Assembly (NCBI RefSeq): GCF_002954775.1
Contig: NZ_PJME01000022.1
Location: forward strand, 87,569 to 151,568
Length of the DNA stretch: 64,000 nt
Direction of reading: 5' to 3'
DNA from: Streptomyces geranii
GTDB lineage: Bacteria > Actinomycetota > Actinomycetes > Streptomycetales > Streptomycetaceae
The notes beneath the pieces were generated by a model that worked only from the letters and a program-made list of their open reading frames with translations, made no database searches and was not told the DNA's origin. The position numbers and the translations under genes are program-made. Numbering within the stretch: position 1 is the first letter of the stretch; every line of letters begins with the position of its first letter. Shown piece by piece: positions 23,576-31,425 of the stretch.

Positions 23576-24661
23576 CTACTGCCGGATCGCCCACCCGCGC
23601 TCCCGCAGCGACGCCGACAGCACCGGCGCCGCCTTCGGCTCCACCATCAGCTGCACGAGGCCCGCCTGCTGCCCGGTCGCGTGCTCGATCCGTACGTCCT
23701 CGATGTTGACGCCCGCCCGTCCCGCGTCGGCGAAGATGCGGGCCAGCTGTCCGGGCTGGTCGTCGATCAGCACGGCGACCACCTCGTACGCCCGCGGCGC
23801 GGACCCGTGCTTGCCCGGCACCCGTACCTGCCCCGCGTTGCCGCGCCGCAGCACGTCCTCGACCCCGGAGACGCCCTCGCGCCGCTTCTCCTCGTCGGAG
23901 GACTGCAGGGACCGCAGCGCCCGCACCGTCTCCTCCAGGTCGCCCGCGACATCGGTGAGAAGGTCGGCGACCGGCCCCGGGTTGGCGGACAGGATGTCGA
24001 TCCACATGCCGGGGTCGGAGGCGGCGATCCGGGTCACGTCCCGGATGCCCTGCCCGCACAGCCGTACGGCGGCCTCCTCGGCGTTCTCCAGCCGCGCGGC
24101 GACCATGCTGGACACCAGGTGGGGCATGTGGGAGACGAGGGCGACAGCGCGGTCGTGGGCGTCGGCGTCCATGACGACGGGGACGGCACGGCAGTGCGAG
24201 ACCAGTTCGAGGGCGAGGTTCAGCACCTCGGTGTCGGTGTCCCGGGTCGGCGTCAGCACCCAGGGACGGCCCTCGAAGAGGTCGCCGGTCGCGGCCAGCG
24301 GGCCGGACTTCTCCCGGCCCGACATGGGGTGCGAACCGATGTACGACGCCAGGTCGAGCCCCAGCGCCTCCAGCTCGCGGCGCGGTCCGCCCTTGACGCT
24401 GGCCACGTCGAGGTAGCCGCGCGCGACCCCCCGGCGCATCGCGTCGGCGAGCACGCCGGCGACGTACGCGGGCGGTGCGGCGACGATCGCGAGGTCGACC
24501 GGCCCCTCCGGCGGCTCGTCGGTACCCGCTCCCAGGGCGGCTGCCGTACGGGCCTGCTCGGGGTCGTGGTCGGCGAGGTGGACGACGACGCCCCGGGAGG
24601 CGAGGGCGAGCGCGGCGGACGTACCGATGAGGCCCGTGCCGATGACGAGTGCGGTTCTCAC
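23576..24661 (-). CDS. tyrA: Prephenate dehydrogenase
   Basis: The 361-residue protein has an N-terminal NAD-binding motif, V-I-G-T-G-L-I-G-T-S, the catalytic-region motif G-S-H-P-M-S-G-R-E-K-S-G-P, and a C-terminal ACT domain (V-A-V-L-I-D-D-Q-P-G-Q-L-A-R-I-F) expected to give tyrosine feedback control. It converts prephenate to 4-hydroxyphenylpyruvate in tyrosine synthesis. GTG at 24661 overlaps the aroH stop as GTGA, so the two successive enzymes of the pathway are coupled. A 122-base gap separates it from cmk. Confidence 0.94.
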   Translation of the reverse strand: MRTALVIGTGLIGTSAALALASRGVVVHLADHDPEQARTAAALGAGTDEPPEGPVDLAIVAAPPAYVAGVLADAMRRGVARGYLDVASVKGGPRRELEALGLDLASYIGSHPMSGREKSGPLAATGDLFEGRPWVLTPTRDTDTEVLNLALELVSHCRAVPVVMDADAHDRAVALVSHMPHLVSSMVAARLENAEEAAVRLCGQGIRDVTRIAASDPGMWIDILSANPGPVADLLTDVAGDLEETVRALRSLQSSDEEKRREGVSGVEDVLRRGNAGQVRVPGKHGSAPRAYEVVAVLIDDQPGQLARIFADAGRAGVNIEDVRIEHATGQQAGLVQLMVEPKAAPVLSASLRERGWAIRQ

Positions 24662-25020
24662 TGGGCGATGTCCTTGCGCAGGGCGCCCGCGGCACCGAGG
24701 TAGACGTGCGCGATGTCGGCGCGGGGCAGATCGGACTCGATGTGGGCGAGGATGCGGACCACGCGCGGCATGGCGCCCTCGATGTCCAGTTCCTGCGCGC
24801 AGATCAGCGGTACGTCGACGATGCCGAGCTTGCGGGCCGCGGCGGCCGGGAAGTCGCTGTGCAGGTCGGGGGTGGCGGTGAACCAGACGCTGATCAGGTC
24901 GTCCGCGGTGAGGCCGTTGCGCTCCAGGACCGCGGTGAGCAGCTCGCTGACCCGCTCGTCCATGTGCCCGGCCTCGTCCCGATCCAGTTGGACGGCGCCC
25001 CGGACCGCTCGTACCGCCAC
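24658..25020 (-). CDS. aroH: Chorismate mutase, AroH type
   Basis: At 120 residues this is a standard monofunctional AroH-class chorismate mutase, forming trimers with active sites between subunits. Key residues match the Bacillus enzyme with an offset of at most one: Arg7, Cys74, Glu77 and Arg89. It makes prephenate for the coupled TyrA. The GTG start has an AAGGAG ribosome binding site. Two direct repeats lie just upstream. Confidence 0.95.
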   Translation of the reverse strand: MAVRAVRGAVQLDRDEAGHMDERVSELLTAVLERNGLTADDLISVWFTATPDLHSDFPAAAARKLGIVDVPLICAQELDIEGAMPRVVRILAHIESDLPRADIAHVYLGAAGALRKDIAQ

Positions 25021-25033
25021 GGTGATGCTCCTT

Positions 25034-25069
25034 GCTGATGTACATATTCGAAGCTGATGTACGTATTCG
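25034..25069. promoter_or_regulatory. Paired direct repeats upstream of aroH
   Basis: GCTGATGTACRTATTCG occurs at 25034-25050 and 25053-25069 (19-base period), with a partial third copy, TCTACGTATCGG, just beyond. They lie directly upstream of the aroH ribosome binding site, on the promoter side, and could bind a regulator of aromatic amino acid synthesis. Confidence 0.5.
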
Positions 25070-25291
25070 GATCTACGTATCGGCTCTTGGCGCGTCCAGC
25101 CTAGTCAGCCCGCGCGCGGCGGACGTCCGGCGCCCGCCCCCTGAGACGCGCCGCGTCACGCGCGCGGGACCTTGCCAATGTCACCCGATTCGCCCCAATC
25201 CGCGACTCGGGGCGCGAACACGCCCGTGCGCTCTGGACGCCAGGGCGGGAGTCCGCTCTCATGGCAGGAAACTCGCCTCGGGGGAGGCCCG

Positions 25292-25963
25292 ATGAAGCGC
25301 ACCGGACCGCTTTTCACACTGCTCGCGGGGCTGTTGTTGGCCCTGTTCATGCTGTCGCTCAACGCGACCACGGGGACCGAGCCCGCGTCCACGTCCCAGG
25401 CGGACACACCCGCGGACAAGGTGTCACCGTCCCCGGCCCCGACGAAGGCGCCCGCGACCCCGACCCCTTCTCCGTCACCGTCGCCCACCAAGGTCCCCGT
25501 ACCGAACGCCGACTACGCTGGCCGCACGGACGACGACTCCGCCGCGGTGTCGGTCTCGCTGCGTAACGGCAGGGCGATCGCGTACTTCTGCGACGGGCGC
25601 GACAAGGAGTCGTGGCTCAAGGGCGACGTCGAGGACGACGGCTCCATGAAGCTCACCGGCAAGGGCGGCTCCGTGCTGAACGGCACCCTCAAGGGCAAGG
25701 GCATCCGCGGCACGGTCGACATCGAGGGCGGGCACTACGCCTTCACCGCGGACAAGGCGGTCAAGCCGTCGGGGCTGTACCGGGCGACCGCGACCGTCCG
25801 GAACGCCGAGATCGACGGCGGCTGGATCGTGCTGTCCACCGGGGACCAGGTCGGCATCCTCAACCGCAACGGCAAGCCCTCTCCCGCGCCCCGGATCGAC
25901 CCGGAGACCGGCGCGGTCACGATCGACGGCGAGTTGCTGACGGCCCGCCCGGTCACCCCGTGA
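25292..25963 (+). CDS. Membrane-anchored hypothetical protein
   Basis: ATG at 25292 follows a GGGGAGG ribosome binding site and gives 223 residues. One N-terminal hydrophobic span (L-F-T-L-L-A-G-L-L-L-A-L-F-M-L-S-L) is followed by a Pro/Ser/Thr spacer (residues ~45-70) and a folded C-terminal region. That region has repeated G-x-L/G-x-V strands (A-Y-F-C-D-G-R, L-K-G-K-G-I-R-G-T-V, Y-R-A-T-A-T-V) and is probably a beta-rich extracytoplasmic domain. No named family recognised. It could be in one transcript with the DUF6529 and Rieske genes 61 bases on. Confidence 0.7.
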   Translation: MKRTGPLFTLLAGLLLALFMLSLNATTGTEPASTSQADTPADKVSPSPAPTKAPATPTPSPSPSPTKVPVPNADYAGRTDDDSAAVSVSLRNGRAIAYFCDGRDKESWLKGDVEDDGSMKLTGKGGSVLNGTLKGKGIRGTVDIEGGHYAFTADKAVKPSGLYRATATVRNAEIDGGWIVLSTGDQVGILNRNGKPSPAPRIDPETGAVTIDGELLTARPVTP

Positions 25964-26024
25964 AGCACCGCCTCCAGCCGCCAGGGACAGGTCCAGACGC
26001 AGGGACAGCGACAGGGAGCCGAAC

Positions 26025-26609
26025 ATGACCGTGGACCCGAACGCCGCCACCCAGAGCTTCCCGCCCCGCCCGCCGGCCCCCGGCGGCCCGAGCGCGGCCC
26101 GCTATCTCGTCCCCGCGCTCGTCGCCGCCGCCGTGGCGCTGGCCCTCGGGGTGTACGGCAAGGTCCACGACCCGGAGGGCACCGCCTTCAACCTGGCCGG
26201 GTTCAGCAGCACGGGCGCGGTGAAGTCCTGGCTCGCGACGGCGGCGTTCGGCTTCGCGCTCGTCCAGGTCGTGTCGGCGGCGATGGTGTACGGGAAGCTG
26301 CCGGGCCCGAGCTGGTCGGGAACGCTGCACCGCTGGTCGGGCCGGATCGCGTTCCTGACGGCGGTCCCGGTAGCGGTGCACTGTCTGTACGCTTTCGGAT
26401 ATCAAACATACGATTCACGAGTTATGTGGCACTCCCTCCTGGGTTGCTTCTTCTTCGGCGCTTTCAGTGCAAAGATGCTGCTGCTTCGCTGGGAGCGACT
26501 GCCCGGCTGGCTGCTGCCGGTCGTCGGCGGACTGGTCTTCAGCGTCCTGACGATCGTCTGGCTGACTTCCGCCCTCTGGTTCTTCCGCACTTTCGGAGTG
26601 ACGACATGA
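26025..26609 (+). CDS. DUF6529-type membrane protein
   Basis: The 194-residue protein has about five hydrophobic spans. It has conserved histidines in predicted helices (L-H-R-W-S-G-R, V-H-C-L-Y-A-F-G, W-H-S-L-L-G), a layout like ferric-reductase/cytochrome b561 membrane domains that bind haem. It matches the actinobacterial DUF6529 type. It overlaps the Rieske gene as ATGA, so the two probably form an electron-transfer pair at the membrane. Haem binding is inference from the histidines. Confidence 0.72.
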   Translation: MTVDPNAATQSFPPRPPAPGGPSAARYLVPALVAAAVALALGVYGKVHDPEGTAFNLAGFSSTGAVKSWLATAAFGFALVQVVSAAMVYGKLPGPSWSGTLHRWSGRIAFLTAVPVAVHCLYAFGYQTYDSRVMWHSLLGCFFFGAFSAKMLLLRWERLPGWLLPVVGGLVFSVLTIVWLTSALWFFRTFGVTT

Positions 26610-27022
26610 CGCAAGGCCCGACACGACGCACGGTCCTCCTCGTGACGGGCGCGGCGGCGCTCACGGCGGGCTGCAGCGAGTACGGCAACGAGTCGTCGTC
26701 CTCCTCCGAGGAGTCCGGGGCGAACAGCTCCCCGGGGCAGGAGCTGGCCAAGACGGCCGAGATCCCGGTCGGCGGCGGCAAGATCTTCAAGGACGAGCAG
26801 GTCGTGGTGACACAGCCCAAGGAGGGCGAGTTCAAGGCGTTCACCTCGATCTGCACGCACCAGCAGTGCCCGGTGGCGAACGTCTCGGACGGCACGATCA
26901 ACTGCACCTGCCACGGCAGCAAGTTCAGCATCACGGACGGTTCGGTGACCAAGGCGCCGGCGACACAGCCGCTGGCGGCGAAGAAGATCACGGTGACGGG
27001 AAATTCGATCACCCTGGCGTGA
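26606..27022 (+). CDS. Rieske [2Fe-2S] lipoprotein
   Basis: The 138-residue protein begins T-R-R-T-V-L-L-V-T-G-A-A-A-L-T-A-G-C, an export signal with twin arginines and a lipobox, so it is probably Tat-exported folded and lipid-anchored. The Rieske cluster motif is complete: C-T-H-Q-Q-C-P-V, then C-T-C-H-G-S-K-F. It likely carries electrons outside the membrane with the overlapping DUF6529 protein as partner. A Ser/Glu-rich spacer separates anchor and domain. Confidence 0.9.
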   Translation: MTQGPTRRTVLLVTGAAALTAGCSEYGNESSSSSEESGANSSPGQELAKTAEIPVGGGKIFKDEQVVVTQPKEGEFKAFTSICTHQQCPVANVSDGTINCTCHGSKFSITDGSVTKAPATQPLAAKKITVTGNSITLA

Positions 27023-27044
27023 GGGTCGCGCGTACGCTCCCGGA

Positions 27045-27809
27045 ATGCGCCCGCATCCCACCCCCGAGTCCCCCGAGGCCCTGGTCCGGGACCACACGAT
27101 CTACGCCTGTGTGATGGGTTCGCGCGCCTTCGGCCTGGCGACGGACGGCAGCGACACCGACCGACGCGGGGTGTTCCTGGCGCCCACTCCCCTGTTCTGG
27201 CGGTTCGAGAAGCCGCCCACGCATGTGGAGGGCCCCGCGGAGGAGCAGTTCAGCTGGGAGCTGGAACGCTTCTGCACCCTGGCTCTGCGCGCCAACCCGA
27301 ACATCCTGGAGTGCCTGCACTCCCCGCTCGTGGAGTACGCCGACGACACCGGCCGTGAACTCCTGTCCCTGCGCGACGCGTTCCTCTCCCGCCAGGCGCA
27401 CGAGACGTTCGCGCGCTACGCCCTCGGCCAGCACAAGAAGCTGGAGGCCGACGTCCGCGTGCACGGCGCCCCGCGCTGGAAGCACGCGATGCACCTGCTG
27501 CGCCTCCTGACGAGCTGCCGCGACCTGCTGCGCACGGGCACCCTGACGATCGACGTGGGCGACGAGCGCGAACGCCTGCTGGAGGTGAAGCGGGGCGAGG
27601 TGCCGTGGCCGGAGATCGAGTCCTGGATGACCCGCCTGGCGGCGGAGGCGGAGACGGCGGCCCACCGCAGCCCCCTCCCCGAGGAGCCGGACACCCGGCG
27701 CGTGGAGGACTTCCTGATCCGCGCCCGGCGTGCCTCAGCCCGCGAGCCGGACCCGTACGACGAAGTCGTGCAGGAGGTCGCGCGCGGTGGTGGCCTCCGG
27801 CAGCCCTGA
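27045..27809 (+). CDS. Nucleotidyltransferase of the Pol-beta superfamily
   Basis: The 254-residue protein has the minimal nucleotidyltransferase motif G-S-R-A-F-G-L-A-T-D-G-S-D-T-D-R-R-G-V-F at residues ~24-43, with the metal-binding aspartates. A helical C-terminal part follows, as in COG3541-like proteins. Substrate unknown; some relatives are toxin-like or RNA-modifying. Its last ~25 residues (after A-R-R-A-S-A-R) are read through the remains of an opposite-strand gene and are probably not native. Confidence 0.75.
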   Translation: MRPHPTPESPEALVRDHTIYACVMGSRAFGLATDGSDTDRRGVFLAPTPLFWRFEKPPTHVEGPAEEQFSWELERFCTLALRANPNILECLHSPLVEYADDTGRELLSLRDAFLSRQAHETFARYALGQHKKLEADVRVHGAPRWKHAMHLLRLLTSCRDLLRTGTLTIDVGDERERLLEVKRGEVPWPEIESWMTRLAAEAETAAHRSPLPEEPDTRRVEDFLIRARRASAREPDPYDEVVQEVARGGGLRQP

Positions 27810-27960
27810 GCGGTCCTGCGCCTCGTCCAGGACCACGTGCAGCCGGCTCCACATCGCCCGCCACGCGCGCGTGGTCGAGATCGGCCGCCCCGCGCTCCCG
27901 CTCGGCCTTGGCCGCGACCAGCTCGGGCCGAGCCGGATCCAGCCGACGTGTCCAGTGCCC
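27735..27960 (-). pseudogene. 3' remnant of a second nucleotidyltransferase
   Basis: On the minus strand, a piece ending at a TGA at 27735 encodes M-W-S-R-L-H-V-V-L-D-E-A-Q-D-R-S-G-L-P-E and then L-L-H-D-F-V-V-R-V-R-L-A-G. This is typical of the C-terminus of actinobacterial nucleotidyltransferases. Upstream, the similarity continues only in another frame (L-V-A-A-K-A-E-R-E-R-G-A-A-D-L-D-H-A-R-V-A), implying a frameshift near 27870. The 5' part is missing and replaced by a dispersed Streptomyces repeat. It overlaps the 3' end of the intact gene on the other strand. Confidence 0.6.
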
Positions 27961-27981
27961 CTTCGAGGCCGACCCAGGCAC

Positions 27982-28054
27982 CCCCAAGCCCGTCCGGCGT
28001 TCGAGGACGAGGCCGTTCAGGGCCGAAGCGGGGCTCCGGGGGCGCCGCCCCCGG
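27982..28054. repeat. Dispersed Streptomyces repeat (GCCCGTCCGGCG type)
   Basis: AAGCCCGTCCGGCGTTCGAG, continuing GACGAGGCCGTTCAGGGCCG and ending GGGGGCGCCGCCCCC, is the familiar dispersed repeat of Streptomyces chromosomes. It lies at the broken end of the nucleotidyltransferase remnant, which suggests that a rearrangement ended there. Confidence 0.75.
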
Positions 28055-28090
28055 TGAGGACACACACCGGCACACGCACTACTGCCTCCG

Positions 28091-29113
28091 TCAGGAGTCC
28101 CAGAGCGCTCCCAGGGTCTGCAGGTCACCCCCGTACTCGATCCGGTCCGCCCAGCGGGTCGGCCAGGCGTCGGTGCCGTGCCAGGCGCCCGCGAAGGCTC
28201 CGGTGAGGCAGGCGATCGAGTCCGAGTCGCCGGAGGTGCAGGCGGCGCGGCGCAGGGCGGTGAGGGGCTCGCCGGGGAAGAGCAGGAAGCACAGCAGGCC
28301 GGTGGCGAGGGCCTCCTCGGCGGTCCAGCCGGCGCCGGTGGCGAGGCAGGGGTCGTCCTCGGGCGAGGCGGTGCGGACTGCGCGCTGCAGCCGGTCCAGG
28401 ATCTCCAGGCACTCGTCCCAGCCGCGGGCGATGAACGCCTCGGGGCTCGCGTCGTGGCTGTGCGTCCACAGGTCGCCGAGCCAGCGGTGGTAGTAGTGGC
28501 TGCGGCTCTCGTGCGCGTACGTGCGGAGCAGGGTCACCAGTACGGCCGGGTCGGCGCCCTGGGCGAGCAGCCGTACGGCGTGCGCGGTGAGGTCGGAGGC
28601 GGCCAGGGCCGTCGGGTGGCCGTGGGTGAGCGCGGCCTGAAACTGGGCGGCGCCCGCGCGCTGTTCGTCGCTCAGGCCCGGGAGCAGGCCCACGGGCGCC
28701 ACGCGCATGTTGGCGCCGCAGCCCTTCGAACCGATCTGGCTGGCCTCCTGCCAGGGCAGCCGCTGCTTCTCCAGCAGGTTGCAGGCGACCAGGCAGGTGT
28801 GGCCGGGCGCCCGGTTGTTGTCCGGCGACCGGAACCACTTCACGAACTCCTCGCGCACCGGCCCTTCCATCCCCGCGGGGGTGAGCAGCCCCCGGTCCAT
28901 GGCCGCGCGCAGACCGTGCGCGAGCGCCAGGGTCATCTGCGTGTCGTCGGTGACGATCGCGGGCGTGGGCAGCTCCATGTGCCGCCATGGACCGGACTTG
29001 GCGAGGATGGAGGGGATGTCGTTGAACTCGGTCGGGAAGCCCAGGGCGTCGCCGAGCGCGAGCCCGATCAACGCCCCGCTCGCGGCACGCTTCCTGACGG
29101 TCGTGGTGGTCAT
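28091..29113 (-). CDS. ADP-ribosylglycohydrolase family protein
   Basis: The 340-residue protein shows the family's metal-binding motifs in order: G-D-A-L-G-F-P-T-E-F near residue 21, T-D-D-T-Q-M-T-L-A near 56, and the C-terminal G-D-S-D-S-I-A-C-L-T-G-A-F-A-G-A. Such enzymes remove ADP-ribose from proteins, nucleic acids or metabolites using two magnesium ions. Its start overlaps the stop of the NUDIX/NrtR-like gene (GAATGACC), so the two are translated together. The pairing suggests a role in ADP-ribose and NAD turnover. Confidence 0.92.
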   Translation of the reverse strand: MTTTTVRKRAASGALIGLALGDALGFPTEFNDIPSILAKSGPWRHMELPTPAIVTDDTQMTLALAHGLRAAMDRGLLTPAGMEGPVREEFVKWFRSPDNNRAPGHTCLVACNLLEKQRLPWQEASQIGSKGCGANMRVAPVGLLPGLSDEQRAGAAQFQAALTHGHPTALAASDLTAHAVRLLAQGADPAVLVTLLRTYAHESRSHYYHRWLGDLWTHSHDASPEAFIARGWDECLEILDRLQRAVRTASPEDDPCLATGAGWTAEEALATGLLCFLLFPGEPLTALRRAACTSGDSDSIACLTGAFAGAWHGTDAWPTRWADRIEYGGDLQTLGALWDS

Positions 29114-29937
29114 TCGGGGCGTCCTTCCGGTGACGTCGGTACTGGTGAGGAGGAAGACGGAGAGGGTGTGGACGGGGGTGATGCGGGCGACACCGACGTG
29201 GTCGGGCGCAGCAGCGGCGGGTGCAGGGTGGCCGCGGTGCCCGCGCGGTAGAGCGCGGCGGGTTTGCCCCGGCCACCGGTGAGACGTGCGGCGCCCGGTA
29301 CCGGTTCGACGAATCCCGGCGTGGCGAGCACTTTTCGGCGGAAGTTGGGCGGGTCGAGGGCGGTGCCCCACACGGTCTCGTAGACCTGCCGCAGCTCGCC
29401 GAGGGTGAACTCGGGCGGGCAGAAGGCCGTCGCGATGCAGGAGTACTCCAGCTTGGCGCCGACCCGGTCGTGGGCGTCGGCCAGGATGCGGTCGTGGTCG
29501 AAGGCGAGCGGTCCGAGCGCGTTGTAGCGCAGCCACTGGGCCTGTGCCGCGTCGCCGCCGCCGTGCGGTTCGGGCGCGTGCGGCAGCAGGGCCGCGAAGG
29601 CGACGGAGACGACCCGCATCCTCGGGTCGCGGTCGGGCTCGCTGTAGGTGCGCAGCTGTTCCAGGTGCAGTCCGGAGACGTCCGACAGGCCGGTCTCCTC
29701 CGCGAGTTCGCGCCGGGCGGCGGTCTCCGCGGACTCGTCGGGCAGGACGAAGCCCCCGGGCAGCGCCCAGCGGCCGGCGTACGGCTCGTGGCCGCGCTCG
29801 ACGAGGAGCACGTGCAGCGCGCCCGCGCGCAGGGTGAGGACGGCCAGGTCGACGGTGACGGCGAAGGGCTCGAAGGCGTACTTGTCGTAGCCCTCGGGGG
29901 CCCGTCCCCGCGCCGTTCCGTTCAAAGGCGCGGTCAT
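29110..29937 (-). CDS. NUDIX-domain regulator, NrtR-like
   Basis: From ATG at 29937 (GGGGG upstream) the protein has 275 residues. The N-terminal NUDIX domain keeps an intact box, G-F-V-L-P-D-E then R-E-L-A-E-E-T-G-L. The C-terminal part (F-T-L-G-E-L-R-Q-V-Y-E, N-F-R-R-K-V-L, G-R-G-K-P-A-A-L-Y) is the winged helix of the NrtR repressors, which respond to ADP-ribose in NAD metabolism. Nested palindromes lie 22 bases upstream, and an ADP-ribosylglycohydrolase is translationally coupled. The intact NUDIX box means it may also be a hydrolase. The last ~40 residues are a Pro/Ser-rich tail. Confidence 0.82.
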   Translation of the reverse strand: MTAPLNGTARGRAPEGYDKYAFEPFAVTVDLAVLTLRAGALHVLLVERGHEPYAGRWALPGGFVLPDESAETAARRELAEETGLSDVSGLHLEQLRTYSEPDRDPRMRVVSVAFAALLPHAPEPHGGGDAAQAQWLRYNALGPLAFDHDRILADAHDRVGAKLEYSCIATAFCPPEFTLGELRQVYETVWGTALDPPNFRRKVLATPGFVEPVPGAARLTGGRGKPAALYRAGTAATLHPPLLRPTTSVSPASPPSTPSPSSSSPVPTSPEGRPE

Positions 29938-29958
29938 GTCCGCCCACCCCCTCACACT

Positions 29959-30007
29959 CGCTCTTTATGGTCACCATGATCAATAGTCATACCGACTATA
30001 AAGAGCG
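29959..30007. promoter_or_regulatory. Nested palindromes, probable NrtR operator
   Basis: CGCTCTTTATGGTC (29959-29972) and GACTATAAAGAGCG (29994-30007) are inverted arms with one mismatch. Within the region lie two smaller perfect palindromes, ATGGT-C-ACCAT (29967-29977) and ATAGTC-ATACC-GACTAT (29983-29999). The site is AT-rich in a very GC-rich setting and sits in the promoter of the NUDIX regulator gene, as expected for autoregulation. Confidence 0.7.
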
Positions 30008-30170
30008 CCGGCACCCCGCACAAGCGTCTTGACGACTCCCTTACGCCAAAATCCCCTCAGCGGCCCCTCAGGCGCCCAGGAGGGCTCGCGAGACCCCCGG
30101 ACACCGGGAGGAGTGCCGGAGCCTCTCCAGGGCGAACGGATGGCCGCTGGCGGCCTCCGGGCAGACAGAA

Positions 30171-30204
30171 GCGGCCGGCCCCGGAGAACTCCGGAACCGG
30201 CCGC
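30171..30204 (-). terminator. Hairpin terminator after the pseudouridine synthase gene
   Basis: GCGGCCGG and CCGGCCGC arms with an inner CCGGA/TCCGG stem lie 23 bases beyond the stop at 30227. Confidence 0.75.
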
Positions 30205-30226
30205 CTGGCACAACCGCTCGGCGCCG

Positions 30227-31414
30227 CTACAGATCGACTTCCTGCATCAGCATGCCGACCTCGGTGTTGGACAGCCTGCGCAGCCAGCCCGACTTCTGGT
30301 CGCCCAGGGTGATCGGACCGAAGGAGACGCGCACCAGCTTGTCGACCGGGAAGCCGGCCTCCGCGAGCATGCGGCGCACGATGTGCTTGCGGCCCTCGTG
30401 GAGGGTGACCTCGACGAGGTAGTTCTTGCCGGTCTGCTCGACGACCCGGAAGTGGTCCGCGCGCGCGTACCCGTCCTCCAGCTGGATGCCCTGCTTGAGC
30501 TGCTTGCCCAGGTCGCGCGGGATCGGGCCCACGATGTGCGCGAGGTAGACCTTCTTCACGCCGTACTTGGGGTGGGTCAGCCGGTGCGCCAGTTCACCGT
30601 GGTTGGTGAGCAGGATGACGCCCTCGGTCTCGGTGTCGAGCCGCCCGACGTGGAAGAGCCGCGTCTCGCGGTTCGTCACGTAGTCGCCGAGGCACTGCCG
30701 GCCCTCGTTGTCCTCCATCGTGGAGACGACGCCCGCGGGCTTGTTCAGCGAGAAGAACTGGTACGACTGCGTGGCCACGGTCAGCCCGTCGACCTTGATC
30801 TCGTCGTTCTCGGGGTCGACGCGCAGCCCCTGCTCCACCACGATCTCGCCGTTGACCTCGACCCGGGACTGCTCGATCAGCTCCTCGCAGGACCGCCGGG
30901 AACCGTAGCCCGCGCGCGCGAGGATCTTCTGGAGCCGTTCGCCCTCCTGCTCGGCGCCCGGGAACGTCTTGGGGAGCTTGACGTCCTTCTTGTCGGCGTA
31001 CCGCTCCCGGTTGCGCTCCTCGGCCCGCGCGTCGTACTCGCGAGAGGTCGCCGGGACCCAGCGCCCCCGCCCGGTGCCGGCCTGGCCCTGCTTGGGACCG
31101 CCCTTGGCACCCCCGCGCGCGGAGGCACCGCGCCCGGACTTCGGACCGTCCGGGGTCGCCGCCGGTCCCACGTCGTACCGGCGCTCCTCGGGGCGGGGCT
31201 TCTTCGGCCGCCCGCCCTGCTTGTCGTCGCGGTCGTTGCCGGCGCCACGGGGGTTGCCGCGGCCTCCGCCGCTCGCCCCGCGACCTCCGCCGCTCGCCCC
31301 GCGACCTCCGCCGCTCGCCCCGCGACCCCCGCCACTCCCGCCGCGGCTGCCGCTGTTGCCACCACGGCTCCCGCCGTTGTTTCCGCTGCTGTTCCTGCCG
31401 CTGCTGCTTCGCAT
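30227..31414 (-). CDS. rluB: rRNA pseudouridine synthase, RluB/RsuA family
   Basis: The 395-residue protein ends the parA-scp operon, 12 bases after scpB. Residues ~160-215 form an S4 RNA-binding domain (L-Q-K-I-L-A-R-A-G-Y-G-S-R-R). The catalytic domain has V-G-R-L-D-T-E-T-E-G with the essential aspartate, and L-N-K-P-A-G-V-V. It isomerises a uridine in ribosomal RNA, probably 23S. The first ~145 residues are a basic Gly/Ser/Arg-rich disordered tail with three G-R-G-A-S-G-G repeats (21-base period), longer than in most bacteria but common in Streptomyces. ATG at 31414 is preferred to the adjoining TTG. Confidence 0.93.
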   Translation of the reverse strand: MRSSSGRNSSGNNGGSRGGNSGSRGGSGGGRGASGGGRGASGGGRGASGGGRGNPRGAGNDRDDKQGGRPKKPRPEERRYDVGPAATPDGPKSGRGASARGGAKGGPKQGQAGTGRGRWVPATSREYDARAEERNRERYADKKDVKLPKTFPGAEQEGERLQKILARAGYGSRRSCEELIEQSRVEVNGEIVVEQGLRVDPENDEIKVDGLTVATQSYQFFSLNKPAGVVSTMEDNEGRQCLGDYVTNRETRLFHVGRLDTETEGVILLTNHGELAHRLTHPKYGVKKVYLAHIVGPIPRDLGKQLKQGIQLEDGYARADHFRVVEQTGKNYLVEVTLHEGRKHIVRRMLAEAGFPVDKLVRVSFGPITLGDQKSGWLRRLSNTEVGMLMQEVDL

Positions 31415-31425
31415 CAAATTTCCGT

